Shown: positions 10,952-19,226, numbered from the stretch's first letter. The stretch is DNA of 64,000 bases from Clostridia bacterium (GCA_910575055.1 CAJTDC010000004.1:104837-168836), one strand, 5' to 3'. Numbers and translations are program-made. The notes: generated by a model not told the origin, from the letters alone.

Positions 10952-11155
10952 TCAGTTATTATGCTCTTGCTTTTGCTCTTTTTGTTTTTCTCTTTTTCTT
11001 TTTCCCATAATTCCCCCAATTTTTCCACTTTCTTTACTACTTAATCCTTTCCAACCTACTTTTTTGACTTTTTCTAAAAGTCCTAACTCCCCTGCAATTT
11101 CATATTTCATTTCCATAGCTTTTTTCTGTTCTGATGTCATTTTTTTATTACTCAT
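10952..11155 (-). CDS. Small acid-soluble spore protein, alpha/beta type
   Basis: 67 aa, Lys/Gly rich. MKYEIAGELGL matches the first conserved block of alpha/beta SASPs, which holds the germination-protease cut site, and LSSKESGKIGGIMGKR matches the second (usual form LTSRE.G.IGG.MV.K.). These proteins coat DNA in dormant spores. It is shorter and more basic at the C-terminus (KRKREKQKEQKQEHNN) than common forms. It supports an endospore-forming host, together with the spoIVF genes at 17.4-19.1 kb. Confidence 0.8.
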   Translation of the reverse strand: MSNKKMTSEQKKAMEMKYEIAGELGLLEKVKKVGWKGLSSKESGKIGGIMGKRKREKQKEQKQEHNN

Positions 11156-11241
11156 ATTTTCACTCCTTAAACCACTTTTATTATTATTGTTTTCTTGTTT
11201 TTATTTTCTATACAGTAAATTTATTTTTTTGTCAAAAACAT

Positions 11242-11270
11242 TTGACATAACACCTTTTTCGTGCTAGAAT
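11242..11270 (+). promoter_or_regulatory. Promoter of the lysine-riboswitch operon
   Basis: TTGACA (11242-11247), 17 bases, then TAGAAT (11265-11270): a near-perfect sigma-A promoter that would start RNA just before the riboswitch. Confidence 0.8.
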
Positions 11271-11285
11271 GTTTAATAATTCCAA

Positions 11286-11456
11286 AATGAAGTAGAGGTG
11301 CATATTTCAATAGTACACAGACAAATGCTATAAGGAGCAAAAGAAGTTTGTGAAAAGGGAAATTTGCCGAAGAAAGAGTTTGCCTTATCTCTCTCTTTCT
11401 GGTTGTGCAGTAAATAGCTGTATGACTGTCATCTTGAAAAAGATGGAGCGCTACAA
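11286..11456 (+). ncRNA. Lysine riboswitch (L box) aptamer
   Basis: The conserved L-box elements appear in order: GAAGTAGAGGTGC, TAGTA, AAGGAGC, GGGAAATTTGCCGAAG, then CTGGTTGTGCAGTAAATAGC, TGTATGACTGTC and GGAGCGCTAC, which closes helix P1. It lies in front of asd-dapA-dapB, the lysine/diaminopimelate branch, so lysine binding should switch the operon off through the terminators that follow. Confidence 0.93.
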
Positions 11457-11458
11457 AT

Positions 11459-11514
11459 TATCAGTTTTACAAATGTATTGCTGATTTTTTCCGGCGTAAG
11501 TCGGATTTTTTTTT
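11459..11514 (+). terminator. Riboswitch expression platform: two tandem terminators
   Basis: ATCAG/CTGAT with TTTTTT (11460-11490) is followed at once by a short CCG/CGG stem (11491-11504) with a run of nine T. Both stand between the aptamer and asd. The first can compete with the 3' side of the aptamer; the second looks like a back-up stop. Confidence 0.65.
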
Positions 11515-11555
11515 ACAAAAATACGTAATTTTAATAATCAGGAGTGAATAACAAA

Positions 11556-12551
11556 ATGAAAAAAGTAAATTTAGCAGTAGTCGGTGCGACAGGTATGGTA
11601 GGCAGAACATTTTTAAAAGTATTAGAAGAAAGACAACTTCCTATAGAAAATTTTTATGTGATGGCTTCCAGTCGTTCTGCTGGTTCTACATTGACATTTA
11701 ACGGAAAAGATTATATTGTAGAAGAATTAAACGAACATTCTTTTGATAAACCTATTGACATTGCTCTTTTTTCTGCTGGTGGTGGCACAAGTGCAAAATA
11801 TGCTCCTATTGCAGCAGAACACGGTTGTATTGTTATTGACAACAGTTCTCAGTGGAGAATGGATCCTAATGTACCTTTGATTGTTCCAGAAGTAAATCCA
11901 GAAGACATTAGTTGGCACAAAAATATTATTGCTAATCCAAACTGCTCCACTATTCAAGCAATGGTAGCATTAAAACCTTTGGACGATAAATTTAAAATAA
12001 AACGTGTGGTATATTCTACATATCAAGCAGTATCTGGTGCAGGTGTTGCTGGCTGGAAAGACTTGGAAAATGGTTTAAAGGGAGAAGCTCCTCAAAAATT
12101 CCCTCACCCTATTGCAAACAACTGTTTACCTCATATTGATGTTTTCTTAGAAAATGGATATACCAAAGAAGAAGAAAAAATGATTAACGAAACCAGAAAA
12201 ATATTACATCACCCTGACTTAAAAGTAACAGCAACTACAGTGCGTGTTCCTGTTTTTGATAGCCACAGTGAGTCTATTAACATTGAATTTGAAAATGCTT
12301 TTGATATGAAAGAAGTATTCGAAACATTAAAAAATGCACCTGGTATTATATTAGAAGATGACCCACAAAACAATGTATATCCTCTTGCTATCAATGCTGC
12401 TGGTCACGATGAAGTTTATATTGGAAGAATTCGTCGTGATGAAAGCGTTGATAATGGTATTAATATTTGGGTTGTTGCAGACAACATTAGAAAAGGTGCT
12501 GCAACAAATGCAGTTCAAATTGCTCAAGTAATTATTGAAAATATGCAATAA
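11556..12551 (+). CDS. asd: Aspartate-semialdehyde dehydrogenase
   Basis: 331 aa. It reduces aspartyl phosphate to aspartate semialdehyde with NADPH, the entry to lysine, threonine and methionine synthesis. N-terminal GATGMVGRTFLKVLEER is the NADP-binding loop, and NPNCST (around residue 129) holds the catalytic Cys. The ATG at 11556 follows CAGGAGTGA; a GTG at 11544 is in frame but overlaps that ribosome site. First gene of the riboswitch operon. Confidence 0.95.
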   Translation: MKKVNLAVVGATGMVGRTFLKVLEERQLPIENFYVMASSRSAGSTLTFNGKDYIVEELNEHSFDKPIDIALFSAGGGTSAKYAPIAAEHGCIVIDNSSQWRMDPNVPLIVPEVNPEDISWHKNIIANPNCSTIQAMVALKPLDDKFKIKRVVYSTYQAVSGAGVAGWKDLENGLKGEAPQKFPHPIANNCLPHIDVFLENGYTKEEEKMINETRKILHHPDLKVTATTVRVPVFDSHSESINIEFENAFDMKEVFETLKNAPGIILEDDPQNNVYPLAINAAGHDEVYIGRIRRDESVDNGINIWVVADNIRKGAATNAVQIAQVIIENMQ

Positions 12552-12581
12552 ACTTTTTTAATTATTTTTGGAGGTGTTTTT

Positions 12582-13466
12582 ATGTCTTTATTTACAGGTT
12601 CTGGTGTTGCCATTATAACACCTATGCAACAAGATGGTAGTGTAAACTTTCCCGTATTAAAAAAATTACTCGAATTTCAAATTGAAAATGGTACAGATGC
12701 TATTATCATTTGTGGTACTACTGGTGAAGCATCTACTATGACAGATGAAGAACAAATCGAAACCGTTCGCTTTACTGTTGAAACAGTAAATAAACGTATT
12801 CCTGTTATTGCAGGTGCAGGCAGTAACGACACCGCTCACGCTATTGAATTAGCAAAAGGCTGTGAAGCTGCTGGTGCAGATGGACTTCTTCTTGTAACAC
12901 CATATTACAACAAAACAACTCAAAAAGGCTTAATTCAACATTATACAGCTATTGCAAACAGTGTAAATGTACCTATTATTCTTTACAATGTACCTAGTCG
13001 TACTGGTTTAAACATTGCACCACAAACTTGCTATGAACTTTCTAAAGTAAAAAATATTGTAGGTATCAAAGAAGCAAGTAGTAATTTTGGAAATATTACA
13101 CAAATTGCGGCACTTTGTGGTACAGATTTTGATTTATATTCTGGAAATGATGACCAAAACATTCCTATTATGTCATTAGGCGGAAAAGGCATTATTTCTG
13201 TACTTGCTAACGTTGCTCCAAAAGATGCTCACGATATGGCAGCAAAATTCCTTGCTGGTGACACAAAAGGTGCAGCTGAATTACAATTAAAATCTATAGA
13301 ACTCATTAATGCTTTATTCTGTGAAGTAAATCCTATACCAGTTAAAAAAGCACTCAATTTAATGGGCTTCAATGTAGGTTCTTGTAAAGCTCCTCTTTGC
13401 GAAATGGAAGAGGCAAATGTAGAAAGATTAAAAAATGCTATGAAAAATTATGGTTTAATTCAATAA
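12582..13466 (+). CDS. dapA: 4-hydroxy-tetrahydrodipicolinate synthase
   Basis: 294 aa, a TIM-barrel aldolase that condenses pyruvate with aspartate semialdehyde. GTTGEASTM (about residues 45-53) is the substrate loop, YNVPSRTG (about 134-141) holds the catalytic Tyr, and the Schiff-base Lys sits in GIKEASSN (about 161-168). GGAGG lies nine bases before the ATG; it is 30 bases after asd. Confidence 0.96.
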   Translation: MSLFTGSGVAIITPMQQDGSVNFPVLKKLLEFQIENGTDAIIICGTTGEASTMTDEEQIETVRFTVETVNKRIPVIAGAGSNDTAHAIELAKGCEAAGADGLLLVTPYYNKTTQKGLIQHYTAIANSVNVPIILYNVPSRTGLNIAPQTCYELSKVKNIVGIKEASSNFGNITQIAALCGTDFDLYSGNDDQNIPIMSLGGKGIISVLANVAPKDAHDMAAKFLAGDTKGAAELQLKSIELINALFCEVNPIPVKKALNLMGFNVGSCKAPLCEMEEANVERLKNAMKNYGLIQ

Positions 13467-13484
13467 TTTTTAGCAATAACAAAA

Positions 13485-13848
13485 AAGGTGCAGTTTTTAC
13501 TGCACCTCAGCTTATCAATAAAGTCTTTTTTGTAGAATTCGTACAGTCTACATTTCGCTTCGGTTGGTGCAAGGCAAATGTCCACTGGACATTCTGCACA
13601 CTGCAAACTTTGGTCAAACACTTTTCCTTCGGCTGACCGCTCTCCCTTGAGCGGTGTGCTACTGAAAAAAAGTTTGATAAAAAAATTTGCTGGAAAAATT
13701 AGCATTTTTCATTATAAAATCAATGATTTTAAGGAAACGAAGTTTCTGTTTAAAATTCTTTGTTTCTTTCTTTCAAGAAAGAAGTGAGAGTTTGAGAGCA
13801 ACGCTCTCAAGGTTTTTGACAGATTAAGGTGCAGTTTTTACTGCACCT
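13485..13848. repeat. 318-bp intergenic element flanked by a duplicated 23-bp terminator stem
   Basis: The sequence AAGGTGCAGTTTTTACTGCACCT, itself a hairpin, occurs at 13485-13507 and again at 13826-13848. The left copy has a T run only on the minus strand (a stop for minus RNA); the right copy is followed by TTTTT on the plus strand. The 318 bases between hold several hairpins: AATGTCC/GGACATT (about 13579-13595), CCGCTC/GAGCGG (about 13638-13655), a TTTCTTTC/GAAAGAA stem, and TGAGAGC/GCTCTCA near 13795-13810. It looks like an inserted or recombined repeat unit rather than part of the lysine operon. The open frame inside it (13460-13705, minus) is not convincing as a gene. Confidence 0.6.
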
Positions 13849-13878
13849 TTTTACAAAAAGAAAGGAGTTTCATATATT

Positions 13879-14631
13879 ATGGTAAACATTATTATGCACG
13901 GTTGTGGCGGTCATATGGGGCAAGTAGTTGCTTCTGTAGTAGAAAAAGACCCCTCTTGTCAAATTGTTGCTGGTATAGACCCTAGAGAAGTGCAAGCAAA
14001 TTTTAAAACATTTCAAAATATTTCTGACTGTGATGTTTCAGCAGATGTTATAATTGATTTTTCTACTGCTTCTGCTATTCCAGAACTTTTGGAATATTCC
14101 AAACAAAAACAAATACCTGCTGTAATATGCACAACAGGTATTTCTGAAGAAGTGTTAAAACAAATTGACCAAACAAGCAAATCTGTTGCTATATTAAAAT
14201 CAGCTAATATGTCCGTTGGTGTTAATCTTTTAATCAATATTGTTGAAAAAGTAGCACAGACATTATCAGAAGCTGGTTTCGACATTGAAATATTAGAAAA
14301 ACATCACAACCAAAAAATTGATGCTCCAAGTGGCACAGCTCTTGCTATTGCTGACGCTATCAAAGCATCTCTTTCAGAACAACATCACTATGTTTTTGAC
14401 CGTTCTCAAAAAAGAGAAAAAAGAGAAAAAACAGAAATCGGTATTCACGCTGTAAGAGGTGGCACCATTGTAGGAGAACACGATATTATATTTGCTGGAC
14501 GTGATGAAGTGATAGAACTCAACCATAAAGCAATGTCAAAAGATATTTTTGCAGTAGGTGCAGTAAAAGCAGCTAAATTTTTGGCTGGTCAAAAAGCTGG
14601 TTTCTATACTATGAAGGACGTTATGGAATAA
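13879..14631 (+). CDS. dapB: 4-hydroxy-tetrahydrodipicolinate reductase
   Basis: 250 aa. N-terminal MVNIIMHGCGGHMGQVVASV is the NAD(P)-binding loop, and EKHHNQKIDAPSGTALAIAD (about residues 138-157) is the active-site signature with two His and the Lys. Next step after dapA in the diaminopimelate pathway. AAAGGAG lies upstream. It is parted from dapA by 412 bases that include a plus-strand terminator at 13826-13853, so it is either expressed by read-through or has its own promoter inside the inserted element. Confidence 0.95.
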   Translation: MVNIIMHGCGGHMGQVVASVVEKDPSCQIVAGIDPREVQANFKTFQNISDCDVSADVIIDFSTASAIPELLEYSKQKQIPAVICTTGISEEVLKQIDQTSKSVAILKSANMSVGVNLLINIVEKVAQTLSEAGFDIEILEKHHNQKIDAPSGTALAIADAIKASLSEQHHYVFDRSQKREKREKTEIGIHAVRGGTIVGEHDIIFAGRDEVIELNHKAMSKDIFAVGAVKAAKFLAGQKAGFYTMKDVME

Positions 14632-14640
14632 TTAACATAA

Positions 14641-14676
14641 AAAGGTAGTAAACTATAATAGTCTACTACCTTTTTT
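14641..14676. terminator. Bidirectional terminator between dapB and the membrane gene
   Basis: AAAGGTAGTA pairs with TACTACCTTTT. T runs follow on both strands; it serves the convergent ends of dapB and the 14679 gene. Confidence 0.8.
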
Positions 14677-14678
14677 AC

Positions 14679-15254
14679 TTATTCATTTTTATATACAATT
14701 TTATTTAGCAAAAATCCCAATAATACAAATGTAATAATATAAATATAATTTGATACTATATTAGTATCTAAATCTACATTTAATTTATATCTTGAATATA
14801 CAAATATAGCATAGAATATCAATATAAAAATAGAATATCCTTTCAGAATTTTACTATTTGTATAATAGGCAGTAACCATTACACCTGCAAAATGGATAAT
14901 AGGTAATATAGAATAAGCTATATTTGATACTTTTATATAATCATTAAAATTTTCTGTAAAAATAGAAGCTAACAATAATGATATAAACATAAACATAACA
15001 GCTTTCAATAAAAACATAATGCCCCATATTTCTATAATAAATTTTCCACTTATATTTTTATATTGATATATATTTTTAGTGCTAAAAAAATATATCAACA
15101 TCATAAATATACAATAAAATATTTGTATCATAGTAGTAGGTATCAATTTATCATGAGAAAACTCAAACACAATATGAAAAAGTATTTTTGTTATAACAGA
15201 TAATATTGCTACTTCCCAGAAAAAGAATTGAAATGAAACATTATTTTTACTCAT
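14679..15254 (-). CDS. Multi-pass membrane protein of unknown function
   Basis: 191 aa with about six hydrophobic segments (near residues 10-30, 40-57, 72-97, 112-130, 138-153 and 167-185) and no motif I recognise. It follows the secreted protein gene at 15293 by 38 bases and is probably co-transcribed. Asn/Ile/Tyr-rich composition fits the AT-rich orphan cluster around it. Function unknown. Confidence 0.6.
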   Translation of the reverse strand: MSKNNVSFQFFFWEVAILSVITKILFHIVFEFSHDKLIPTTMIQIFYCIFMMLIYFFSTKNIYQYKNISGKFIIEIWGIMFLLKAVMFMFISLLLASIFTENFNDYIKVSNIAYSILPIIHFAGVMVTAYYTNSKILKGYSIFILIFYAIFVYSRYKLNVDLDTNIVSNYIYIITFVLLGFLLNKIVYKNE

Positions 15255-15292
15255 ATTTACATCATCCTATCTTCTAATATCATTACAAAATT

Positions 15293-15946
15293 CTATTTTT
15301 CTATAAATTCAAATTCACAATAAATTTTTACATTATCTATTCTTCCAAGTCCACCAAGAGTACATGTATAACCAATACCTAATGTTCTACCAGCATCTAA
15401 TCTTTTATATGACCAATCTTCTTGAACATACCATCTATTTGTTTCTTGAAAATATCGACCTGTTTCAGAACCTTTTACATTTTTTGGATTTGAAACTAAA
15501 TTTGGATTTCCGGGAGTACATGTATATGTAGCAGTCATCATAGCCCAATTATCAGTATATTTTGTATCTGTTACTGTATAGGAAGAAGCTCTGCTCATAT
15601 TATTAGGATCTATTTGTTCTACTTCTAATTCCGCTTGTGCCTCTCTCATAGCAATATAATTTAAAGTTTCTCTTTGTTCTTTTGCTAAAGAAACAGCCAT
15701 ATTTGTATAATCTTCTAAAGATATTTCTTGTGGGTCTACTTTATTGTATCCTAAATCCAAATCATATTCTTTATTTAAATCTTCAATAACTTTTTCATAT
15801 GGATCTATATTTTCCTCAATAATTTTTATATTATCATTTTCAGTAATATTAATACTTTCTTGAGCAAAAACATTAGATGTCATTAACATTGTAGAGCCTA
15901 AAAGTACCATTAAAAATTTTTTCCTAATTGTCTTCCTTTCATTCAT
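15293..15946 (-). CDS. Secreted protein of unknown function
   Basis: 217 aa. The N-terminus KTIRKKFLMVLLGSTMLMTS followed by NVFAQ is a clear signal peptide, probably cut after VFA. The mature part is acidic at first (residues 30-110), then a Trp/Tyr-rich domain of about 100 residues with two Cys (CTPGN and CTLGG) that may pair. No family recognised. No clear ribosome site precedes the ATG at 15946. A 12-bp palindrome lies 38 bases upstream. Confidence 0.6.
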   Translation of the reverse strand: MNERKTIRKKFLMVLLGSTMLMTSNVFAQESINITENDNIKIIEENIDPYEKVIEDLNKEYDLDLGYNKVDPQEISLEDYTNMAVSLAKEQRETLNYIAMREAQAELEVEQIDPNNMSRASSYTVTDTKYTDNWAMMTATYTCTPGNPNLVSNPKNVKGSETGRYFQETNRWYVQEDWSYKRLDAGRTLGIGYTCTLGGLGRIDNVKIYCEFEFIEK

Positions 15947-15983
15947 GTATTGTTATAATTTGAAAGTATTGTCATTACACCTT

Positions 15984-15995
15984 TATACTAGTATA
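15984..15995. promoter_or_regulatory. Candidate BlaI-type operator upstream of the secreted-protein gene
   Basis: TATACTAGTATA is a perfect 12-bp palindrome just upstream of the 15946 start. Its TACTA/TAGTA arms resemble known BlaI/MecI operators (TACTACA...TGTAGTA) and recur before the BlaI-like gene at 16954. The link is inferred. Confidence 0.4.
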
Positions 15996-16226
15996 TTTAG
16001 TGCTATTGAAACTATAACGCACTTCATATTTAATAGCAACATATTTTTACTAAAATTTCATTATTTGTAATATATTTTTAAAATTCCAATGTTAATTTTA
16101 CAAAATATGTCATAATTTTACAAAATTATTATATATTTTGTCACAAACTATTATATCTTTATAATAGTAAACTCTCATATACAAAAAATTAATCATATTT
16201 ATTTTGTTATAATGCCACTTTATTTT

Positions 16227-16718
16227 TTATTCTAATAAATTTTGTTTTCTTCTTTTGGTAATATATATTACCACTCTAATGATAACTGCATATGGTGCTA
16301 TCCATCTATTTAATAAATTACTCAGATTTATATTTTTCGTAAATGTTGCAGGATTGATTGCAATTCTTCCATATTCATCTATGTCAAGCCTGAATTCTTC
16401 AAATCTATTTTTTATTAAAATTTCTCTGCCTTTTATATGTTCAAAAACATCATAACGATAACGTAATGTAAAATATCCTCTTTCAAAATGATATAAATTT
16501 AGTGTATCATTTTTCATTTTTGCCAAAACTAGCACAGAACCCTTTGTAACTGCCTTATCTTTTATTTCAACAATATTTTCATCTACATTTTTTTGTATAT
16601 CTGAAACAATTTGTGAATAAGTAATTGTATAGTCATTTCTTGTAATGTAACATTCTAGCACACAGTTCATCAAAACAACAATAAGTAATGTAATAATCGT
16701 TTCTTTTGTTATTGTCAT
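16227..16718 (-). CDS. Membrane-anchored protein of unknown function
   Basis: 163 aa. One N-terminal hydrophobic helix (about 8-25), a soluble middle part rich in beta-type sequence, and a second hydrophobic stretch near residues 140-153 before a basic tail (ITKRRKQNLLE). No family recognised. It is divergent from the BlaI-like gene at 16954, with inverted TAGT/ACTA repeats in the shared 235-base gap. Confidence 0.5.
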   Translation of the reverse strand: MTITKETIITLLIVVLMNCVLECYITRNDYTITYSQIVSDIQKNVDENIVEIKDKAVTKGSVLVLAKMKNDTLNLYHFERGYFTLRYRYDVFEHIKGREILIKNRFEEFRLDIDEYGRIAINPATFTKNINLSNLLNRWIAPYAVIIRVVIYITKRRKQNLLE

Positions 16719-16762
16719 ATTTTTATGTTACACCTCTCTATACTATAATATCTCTACTTCTC

Positions 16763-16859
16763 TAGTTATACTATTATTATATACTATTTTTATACAAAAT
16801 ACAAGTTTTTTCCATATTTTTCATATGATTTTAAAATATACTATTTACTTCTAGTATAT
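16763..16859. promoter_or_regulatory. Candidate BlaI-type operators in the divergent gap
   Basis: Two dyads: TAGT-TAT-ACTA at 16763-16773, close to the 16718 gene, and ATATACTA / TAGTATAT with an 8-base spacer at 16836-16859, about 95 bases before the BlaI-like ATG. They share the arms of the palindrome at 15984. Autoregulation plus control of the divergent gene would fit. Confidence 0.4.
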
Positions 16860-16953
16860 GTTATGATATGATAATGTTTATATAGAAACACATTTTCAAT
16901 ATTTCTTCATTCAATTTAAAAGGATTTTACAATAACTAAGAGGTGATAGCAAT

Positions 16954-17364
16954 ATGTCAAATAAAAACAAAAGTAAATATAATTTATCTGCAACAGAAAT
17001 GGAAATTATGGAATATATTTGGAGTATAGACAATAAGTTAATTGCTGCGGAAATATTAAACTATTTTAACGAAAACAAATCAAAAAATTGGAAAAAACAA
17101 ACATTAAACACTTTTTTAGTAAAATTAATTGAAAAAGGTGCACTACAATACGATGTATCCAAAAACAAAAAATATTACTATCCCACCACTCAATCTCAAA
17201 CAAAAACAGAACATATCAAACACTGGACACAAAATTTTATACAAAATACATTTGATGGTTCTTTATATCATTTTTTATATGCCTTTACAGGAGGAACTTC
17301 TTTAAGTGAAAATGATGCTGACGAATTAAAAAAATATTTAGAAGAAGAAAACAATATGCAATAA
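16954..17364 (+). CDS. BlaI/MecI-family transcriptional repressor
   Basis: 136 aa. N-terminal LSATEMEIMEYIWSIDNKLI followed by WKKQTLNTFLVKLIEKGAL is the winged-helix pattern of BlaI/MecI/CopY repressors, which bind as dimers through the C-terminal half. AGAGGTGATAG lies before the ATG. The usual partner, a BlaR1-like M56 membrane peptidase, is absent; the next gene is on the other strand. It may answer to a distant sensor or bind a ligand directly. Confidence 0.8.
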   Translation: MSNKNKSKYNLSATEMEIMEYIWSIDNKLIAAEILNYFNENKSKNWKKQTLNTFLVKLIEKGALQYDVSKNKKYYYPTTQSQTKTEHIKHWTQNFIQNTFDGSLYHFLYAFTGGTSLSENDADELKKYLEEENNMQ

Positions 17365-17374
17365 TATTTTAAAT

Positions 17375-17413
17375 AAAAAACGCAAGCTATTATAAATATA
17401 GATTGCGTTTTTT
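17375..17413. terminator. Bidirectional terminator between blaI-like gene and spoIVFB
   Basis: AAAAAACGCAA pairs with TTGCGTTTTTT around a partly paired AT loop; it sits between convergent genes. Confidence 0.8.
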
Positions 17414-18215
17414 ACTGCCAAACATATCCTTCTACTCCTTTTTTTAAAAGCAATTCCATAATTTCCTTTTGGCTTTTCCATTCTATTTTTCCATTTATCA
17501 TACAACAATAAAAAAAATATTTATCAAAGTGCATTGCTGATACCAATTCCCCTAATTTTACCTCTTTTTTGGTATAGATTTGCTGTACTTGTTTTACTGT
17601 GGCACTATCCGAAAGCAGTGCCTGATAAGTTTGATATGTAATTTGTAAATATTCTCTTTGATTACTATAAACAATATAACAGCCTATTAACAATATAGAA
17701 ATATTAAAAGGGTACAATATTACTTGCAATGTACCTATTATCATTAAAAAATATCCAAATCCTTTACTGACTTTTACCATAACACTGGCTGTTTTTAATA
17801 TGCCATATTTCCTACCTGCAATATGCAGCATTGCATTTCCTCCATCTAAAGGCAAAAAAGGCATAAAATTAAATACTGCTAACATTATATTAAATACTGC
17901 CAATATTGCATTATGACAAAACAAACATACTATTGCCATAATAATACTTATAAAAGGTCCAGAAAAAAACACAATTTGTCTTTTTAAAAAAGAAAGTTTC
18001 TCTAGTCCTTTTATTACTGCTCTTTCTCCTATAGGTGTAAACCAAATTTGTTTTATTTTTGCTCCAAAACAATATGCTGTAACACAATGCCCTATTTCGT
18101 GAAGTGTTACAAAAAAAAGCATACCTAAAAATAATGCAATATTGCCTTGAATAAAATAAAACAATATCAGTGGCAAAAGCAAAGGATGTATTTTTATTTT
18201 AAATGCTTTTTTCAC
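17412..18215 (-). CDS. spoIVFB: SpoIVFB-like intramembrane metalloprotease (M50)
   Basis: 267 aa, six membrane segments. The zinc motif HEIGH lies at residues 39-43 and the second motif LPLDGG at 121-126, both inside hydrophobic helices, as in site-2 proteases. SpoIVFB cuts pro-sigma-K in the mother cell late in sporulation. A soluble tail of about 70 residues follows the last helix. The start overlaps the upstream SpoIVFA-like frame by four bases, the classic spoIVFA-spoIVFB pair. Confidence 0.85.
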   Translation of the reverse strand: MKKAFKIKIHPLLLPLILFYFIQGNIALFLGMLFFVTLHEIGHCVTAYCFGAKIKQIWFTPIGERAVIKGLEKLSFLKRQIVFFSGPFISIIMAIVCLFCHNAILAVFNIMLAVFNFMPFLPLDGGNAMLHIAGRKYGILKTASVMVKVSKGFGYFLMIIGTLQVILYPFNISILLIGCYIVYSNQREYLQITYQTYQALLSDSATVKQVQQIYTKKEVKLGELVSAMHFDKYFFYCCMINGKIEWKSQKEIMELLLKKGVEGYVWQ

Positions 18216-18721
18216 GGCAATTTCACGCCCCTTGCTAAATATTCTGCTTTAACCTCTTCTGTATAGTTTAAATCTACAAACTGCATAGGATTGATAAGCA
18301 TATCTCCCCTCCAAATGCTATAATGAATATGAGGTCCTGTTGACAAACCTGTATTACCTGTCATTGCCACTATTTGACCTTGTTTCACATTTTCTCCCTT
18401 TTTTACTAGAACGTCATTTAAGTGAGCATACATTACAGTATAACCGTCTTCCGTTTCATATTTTAATACTTTTCCTAATGTTTCTGAATTTCTTACTTCT
18501 GTCACAATACCACTTTTTACTGCAACAGCTTGTGTATTTTCTGCTACAGCAATATCTAATCCATTGTGATATTCCATTTTTTGCAATATAGGATTTTCTC
18601 TTTCTCCACAAGAAGAAGTAATAATACCATTTACAGGCTCTATCCATTGCTCTATTTCATTTTTTTTCACAATATCACTTTTTGTTATCAACTCTCTAGG
18701 GAATTTTTCCACTATTCTCAC
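18212..18721 (-). CDS. SpoIVFA-like protein, C-terminal LytM/M23 domain (separate frame)
   Basis: 169 aa, or fewer if it starts inside. It contains an M23 peptidase fold: MEYHNGLDIAV holds the first His and Asp, VMYAHLN and GPHIHYSIW the other His residues, so zinc ligands look intact, unlike the degenerate site of Bacillus SpoIVFA. There is no ATG, no signal and no membrane helix; the first candidate starts are GTG (18721 and 18714) without a good ribosome site. The missing membrane half is encoded by the frame ending at 18696, which overlaps by 26 bases. Frameshift, recoding or coupled translation are all possible. Confidence 0.7.
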   Translation of the reverse strand: MRIVEKFPRELITKSDIVKKNEIEQWIEPVNGIITSSCGERENPILQKMEYHNGLDIAVAENTQAVAVKSGIVTEVRNSETLGKVLKYETEDGYTVMYAHLNDVLVKKGENVKQGQIVAMTGNTGLSTGPHIHYSIWRGDMLINPMQFVDLNYTEEVKAEYLARGVKLP

Positions 18722-19142
18722 TCAAATCTGGCTGAAATGTATTTGTACTGTTATTTTTTGTTGTCTGCTGTGTTTGTGCATTGTCTTGTGTTTGTTGTTG
18801 TGTTTGTGTGTCTTGCTGTATTTGTTCATTTTCTTGCGTTTGTTGTGACTGTGTTGTTTTTTGTTCAAATACAGTAAGTGCTTTTTGTTTCCACTGTTGT
18901 ATTGTTCCTAAAGGCATTTCATAGGCAATCGCTTCTTTTAAACTTTCTGTAATAGTATTTGCTGTATTCGTATCAAAAAGAGAAAGTACAACCGCTGCTC
19001 CTACAAGCATCATTGTGACATAAATGCGAAATAAAAAAAACTGTTTGCCTGGTGTTGGAGGACTTTTTTTTCTGTTGATTGCCCTTCCCTGTCTTGCCTG
19101 TTTTATCATTTCTTGCCTCATACGTATTTTTTGTTCGTCCAT
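18696..19142 (-). CDS. SpoIVFA-like protein, N-terminal membrane part
   Basis: 148 aa from the ATG at 19142, which has AAAGGAGGACG in front (the frame is open further upstream without a site). A basic N-terminus (about 1-35), one membrane helix (FFLFRIYVTMMLVGAAVVLS, about 37-56) and a Gln/Thr-rich linker of about 40 residues (QTQ repeats) lead to the stop TAG at 18696-18698. This is the topology expected before the LytM domain of SpoIVFA, which follows in the +1 frame. Confidence 0.7.
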   Translation of the reverse strand: MDEQKIRMRQEMIKQARQGRAINRKKSPPTPGKQFFLFRIYVTMMLVGAAVVLSLFDTNTANTITESLKEAIAYEMPLGTIQQWKQKALTVFEQKTTQSQQTQENEQIQQDTQTQQQTQDNAQTQQTTKNNSTNTFQPDLSENSGKIP

Positions 19143-19193
19143 AGTTCGTCCTCCTTTCTTAAAACAATATATGCACAATATAAAAATATAGAA

Positions 19194-19226
19194 CAAAAAA
19201 AGTGCCGATTTATTCGACACTTTTAT
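19194..19226 (-). terminator. Terminator of the MacAB-TolC-like operon
   Basis: On the minus strand, AAAAGTGTCGA pairs with TCGGCACTTTT, then TTTTTTT; it follows the TolC-like stop codon directly. Confidence 0.75.

Noticed and set aside
13460..13705. 81-aa open frame on the minus strand with several Cys
   Set aside because: It lies across the hairpins of the intergenic element and one copy of the terminator and has no ribosome site; better explained as repeat sequence.
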